A DNA stretch of 64,000 nucleotides from JAVBNN01 sp031551525 (GTDB lineage Bacteria; Bacillota; Negativicutes; Acidaminococcales; JAISLQ01), in assembly GCA_031551525.1 (NCBI GenBank), contig JAVBNN010000004.1, positions 1-64,000 of the forward strand, read 5' to 3'. Shown piece by piece: positions 61,780 through 64,000 of the stretch. Position 1 is the first letter of the stretch. Each line of letters starts with the position of its first letter. The notes beneath the pieces were generated by a model. It was given only the letters and a program-made list of their open reading frames with translations. It was not told the DNA's origin and ran no database searches. The position numbers and the translations under genes are program-made.

Positions 61780-63588
61780 TTAGAACTTCATTTCCCAACC
61801 GGCCATGAAGCTTATCCCGTTGGCCGGATAGTATTTAACAGTGTCGTATTTATGGTCGAACAGGTTATAAATATTTAAATAGATTTTTTGATCTTTGCTT
61901 ATATTATACTGAGTCGAGGTGTTGAATACCGCGTAGCCGTTTATGGCATTGTTCGTTACCTGGTCCTGCTTAGAGACCGCATCCATGGTCAGCGACTGGC
62001 GGAACCGTTTATTTTCATAGTGGATGCCCATATGCCCCTGATGTTGCGGTTCGTTAACCGGCTCGCTGGTCTTGCTGTCAAGATAGGTGTAGTTGGCATC
62101 CATACTGATATAGCTGGTGAGTTTGCCGTTCCAGGCCAGCACTATGCCCTGGGTGCGATAAGAGTCGATATTTTCGACTGTCCATGGATCCATCCAGGTC
62201 GCCCCCGGCATCCATTTCATGGCGTCTTTCATATCACGGTTGAAGTAAGTCAGAGTGACCGAGTGATTGTCGCCAAAGTTCTTTTTGACGCCGGTCTCCA
62301 CCGACCAGCCTTTTTCAGGGGTCAGGTTAGGGTTGCCCTGCATATAAGCGTCTACATAGTAAAGATCGTCAAAGCTGGGCGCACGGAACACCTTGCCCCA
62401 GTTAGCAAAAAAGCTAAAATCACTGCTGGCTGACCACACCGCACCGATTTTAGGCAGCCACTGGTCGCCAAAGTCGCTGTTGTCTTCATAACGGAGGCCC
62501 GGCGTCAAAATAAGCTTGCCTAGTGTTAGCTCGTCCTGCAGGAAGTAAGCCTGCGTCCGGCGTTTTTTATGCGCGGAATATTTGGTGCTTTCCACTTTGT
62601 CTTCCCGCAGATCTACGCCCCAGGACAACAGGTTGCTGTCACTCAATTTGCTATTGCCGTCGTACAGTATGCCGTTCAAAGTCTCATCATAACGGTAACT
62701 GCCCCAGTTTTCACCGTTTTGTTTTTTGTGGTTCTGGTATATCTGCAAATTGAAGCCTTCTTTATTATACCCGAGGTTGTAGGTCTGGCGCAGCACTTTG
62801 CCATAATCGCCCGGCGTGGGGCTGATCGTGTAACCAGGCAAACCGTATTTTTCCCAATGGTAGTCATAGGTAAAAAACAGATCGCCGCCCGCGGTATCAC
62901 GGTCGAGACGCAGGCTGATGTCACCGTCCCGGCCAAAACCGTTTTCCCGAAAGCCGTCTGTCGTGTAATAGCTGCCGTTGAGCCGCCAGCGATATTTGCC
63001 ATCAGCGCCGGAAGTGCCAATTTGATACTGTTGTTGCTGATCGTCGCCGAAGGCCAGGCCGATGTAGCTTTTGCCGTCTTTGGAGCCTTTTTTGGTGAAT
63101 ATCTGGATGACGCCGCCGACCGCGTCAGCGCCGTAGAGAGCCGAACCGCCGCCGCGCACTACTTCTATGCGGTCGATGCTGTTGGCGTCTATGTTGAAAT
63201 TGTTCAGATCAATGCCGCCTTTGCCGCTCGATATACCTTGGGCGGCATTCATGCGTACGCCATCTATAAGTACGACCACCCGGTCGCTGCCGTTTATATA
63301 GGGTATGGCAACACCGCTGCGCCCGTTATAGCGGCTGACCGCCACGCCGGGAGTACCCTCGAGTGCGTCCGCCATGGTCACAGCGCCTTTGTCTTCCCAG
63401 TCTTTGGCAGTGAGTACGGTCACATCGGCTGGAACTTTCATGGTGTTTTGCCCCACGCGGGTAGCGGTCACCACCACCGGGTCAAGTTCAAAGGTCTCTT
63501 CTTTTGCCTCCTCGGCATAGACCGGCCCGGCAAAACTGCTTACCCCCATGGCCAATCCCAATAGCAATGCCTTTTTACTGTTTGTCAT
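61780..63588 (-). CDS. btuB: TonB-dependent outer membrane receptor, BtuB-like
   Basis: A 602-aa receptor. Signal peptide (ends GPVYA, about residue 25), TonB box region DPVVVTATR, plug domain about 40-160 (VVVLIDGVRMNAAQ; IEVVRGGGSALYGADAVGGV) and a C-terminal beta-barrel ending in Phe. The size and barrel fit BtuB. Corrinoid substrate is inferred from the following cbiZ and the preceding ABC ATPase. Start ATG 63588 is supported by AAAGGA and a proper signal peptide; it overlaps the ATPase gene by 14 bp. Confidence 0.9.
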   Translation of the reverse strand: MTNSKKALLLGLAMGVSSFAGPVYAEEAKEETFELDPVVVTATRVGQNTMKVPADVTVLTAKDWEDKGAVTMADALEGTPGVAVSRYNGRSGVAIPYINGSDRVVVLIDGVRMNAAQGISSGKGGIDLNNFNIDANSIDRIEVVRGGGSALYGADAVGGVIQIFTKKGSKDGKSYIGLAFGDDQQQQYQIGTSGADGKYRWRLNGSYYTTDGFRENGFGRDGDISLRLDRDTAGGDLFFTYDYHWEKYGLPGYTISPTPGDYGKVLRQTYNLGYNKEGFNLQIYQNHKKQNGENWGSYRYDETLNGILYDGNSKLSDSNLLSWGVDLREDKVESTKYSAHKKRRTQAYFLQDELTLGKLILTPGLRYEDNSDFGDQWLPKIGAVWSASSDFSFFANWGKVFRAPSFDDLYYVDAYMQGNPNLTPEKGWSVETGVKKNFGDNHSVTLTYFNRDMKDAMKWMPGATWMDPWTVENIDSYRTQGIVLAWNGKLTSYISMDANYTYLDSKTSEPVNEPQHQGHMGIHYENKRFRQSLTMDAVSKQDQVTNNAINGYAVFNTSTQYNISKDQKIYLNIYNLFDHKYDTVKYYPANGISFMAGWEMKF

Positions 63589-64000
63589 TTTCTGCGTCCT
63601 TTCTTCTGTAACATATACGTGCCCAATAAGCTCCGTCTGCGTCTTTATCAAGTTCAAAAGGTATTTCGTACAGACTGCCCAGTTTCTCTTCGTCCAGTAT
63701 CTCTTCCTTGCGTCCTTGGTGCTCTATCCTGCCCTGCCTGAGAAGTATCAGGTGGCTGCTGAAGGCCATGGCCAGGTTTATGTCGTGCAAGATGGCGATC
63801 ACCGCCAGTTTTTCCTCCCGGCACAATTTTTCCAGCAAAAGAAAAACTTCACTCTGGCTTTTTACGTCAAGATGGGAAGTGGGTTCGTCAAGCAGCAGGA
63901 GTTCGACTTCCTGCGCCAAGGCTCTCGCTACCCATACTTTTTGCCGCTCGCCCTGGCTCAGATGAGTAAGAAGGCAGTTCCTCTTGTGCAATATGCCGAC
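63575..64000 (-). CDS. ABC transporter ATP-binding protein, C-terminal part (BtuD/FhuC-like; cut by window edge)
   Basis: Only the last 141 codons are present. Signature LSQGERQKVWVARALAQ, Walker B ELLLLDEPTSHLD and switch His in AILHDINLAMAF identify an iron-siderophore/cobalamin-type importer ATPase. The C-terminus has the usual RQGRIEHQGRKEEIL segment. Overlap with the BtuB-like gene suggests it energises inner-membrane corrinoid import. Confidence 0.88.
   Translation of the reverse strand, partial: VGILHKRNCLLTHLSQGERQKVWVARALAQEVELLLLDEPTSHLDVKSQSEVFLLLEKLCREEKLAVIAILHDINLAMAFSSHLILLRQGRIEHQGRKEEILDEEKLGSLYEIPFELDKDADGAYWARICYRRKDAENDKQ

Noticed and set aside
62569..63564. Plus-strand open frame opposite the BtuB-like gene (331 codons)
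   Set aside because: Antisense shadow of the receptor; no start signal or domain.

Overview
The window looks like chromosomal DNA of a diderm Firmicute (class Negativicutes). It combines Firmicute-type regulation (a perfect CIRCE operator before hrcA-grpE-dnaK-dnaJ, a T-box leader on leuS, a HutP-family protein) with outer-membrane genes: a TonB-dependent receptor, a type V autotransporter, a Skp/OmpH-like lipoprotein and a lipid A phosphoethanolamine transferase-like enzyme. Class is an inference from this mix; I do not claim a genus. No rRNA, phage, insertion sequence or CRISPR array was seen.

Layout. 1-13.4 kb (minus strand): start of a FloA-like gene, NfeD-like protease, YqeY and S21 (rpsU); HIT hydrolase; then mtaB-rsmE-prmA-dnaJ-dnaK-grpE-hrcA, hemW and lepA. 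A 123-bp imperfect palindrome separates grpE and dnaK. 13.4-21.9 kb: rpsT (TTG start), a small acidic protein, holA, comEC (broken by one in-frame TAG), comEA, a lincosamide/aminoglycoside-type nucleotidyltransferase, and leuS behind a T-box with a CUC specifier. 21.9-31.4 kb: short mixed-strand units including a phosphoesterase, ccdA-tlpA, lgt, ridA-hutP, corA, a universal stress protein, exonuclease III, an FAD dehydrogenase and an OmpH-like lipoprotein. 31.6-36.5 kb: two tRNA-Leu genes, lytic transglycosylase, coaE, mutM and polA.

36.7-42.2 kb is the most distinctive accessory region. A 1203-aa autotransporter with 26 tandem Thr-Asp-Pro units is divergent from a 499-aa protein that fuses a 12-helix transporter-like domain to a LuxR DNA-binding domain. 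The spacer carries three direct 12-bp repeats and an inverted repeat. 42.2-48.3 kb: a GyrI-like protein, a PLP aminotransferase, and a four-gene operon cupin - DUF1343 (NamZ-like) - HD protein - glutamate dehydrogenase. 48.5-52.3 kb: potABCD polyamine importer. 52.6-57.4 kb: LysR regulator followed by a VOC epimerase, GntP permease, beta-keto acid cleavage enzyme (BKACE) and a 3-hydroxyisobutyrate-dehydrogenase-type enzyme, which together read as a pathway for an unidentified hydroxy acid. 57.5-64 kb: CCA-adding enzyme, phosphoethanolamine transferase-like enzyme, and a corrinoid uptake and salvage cluster (ABC ATPase fragment, BtuB-like receptor, CbiZ).

Many starts are non-ATG and were set by Shine-Dalgarno position. 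Functional names rest on motifs read by eye, not on database searches.
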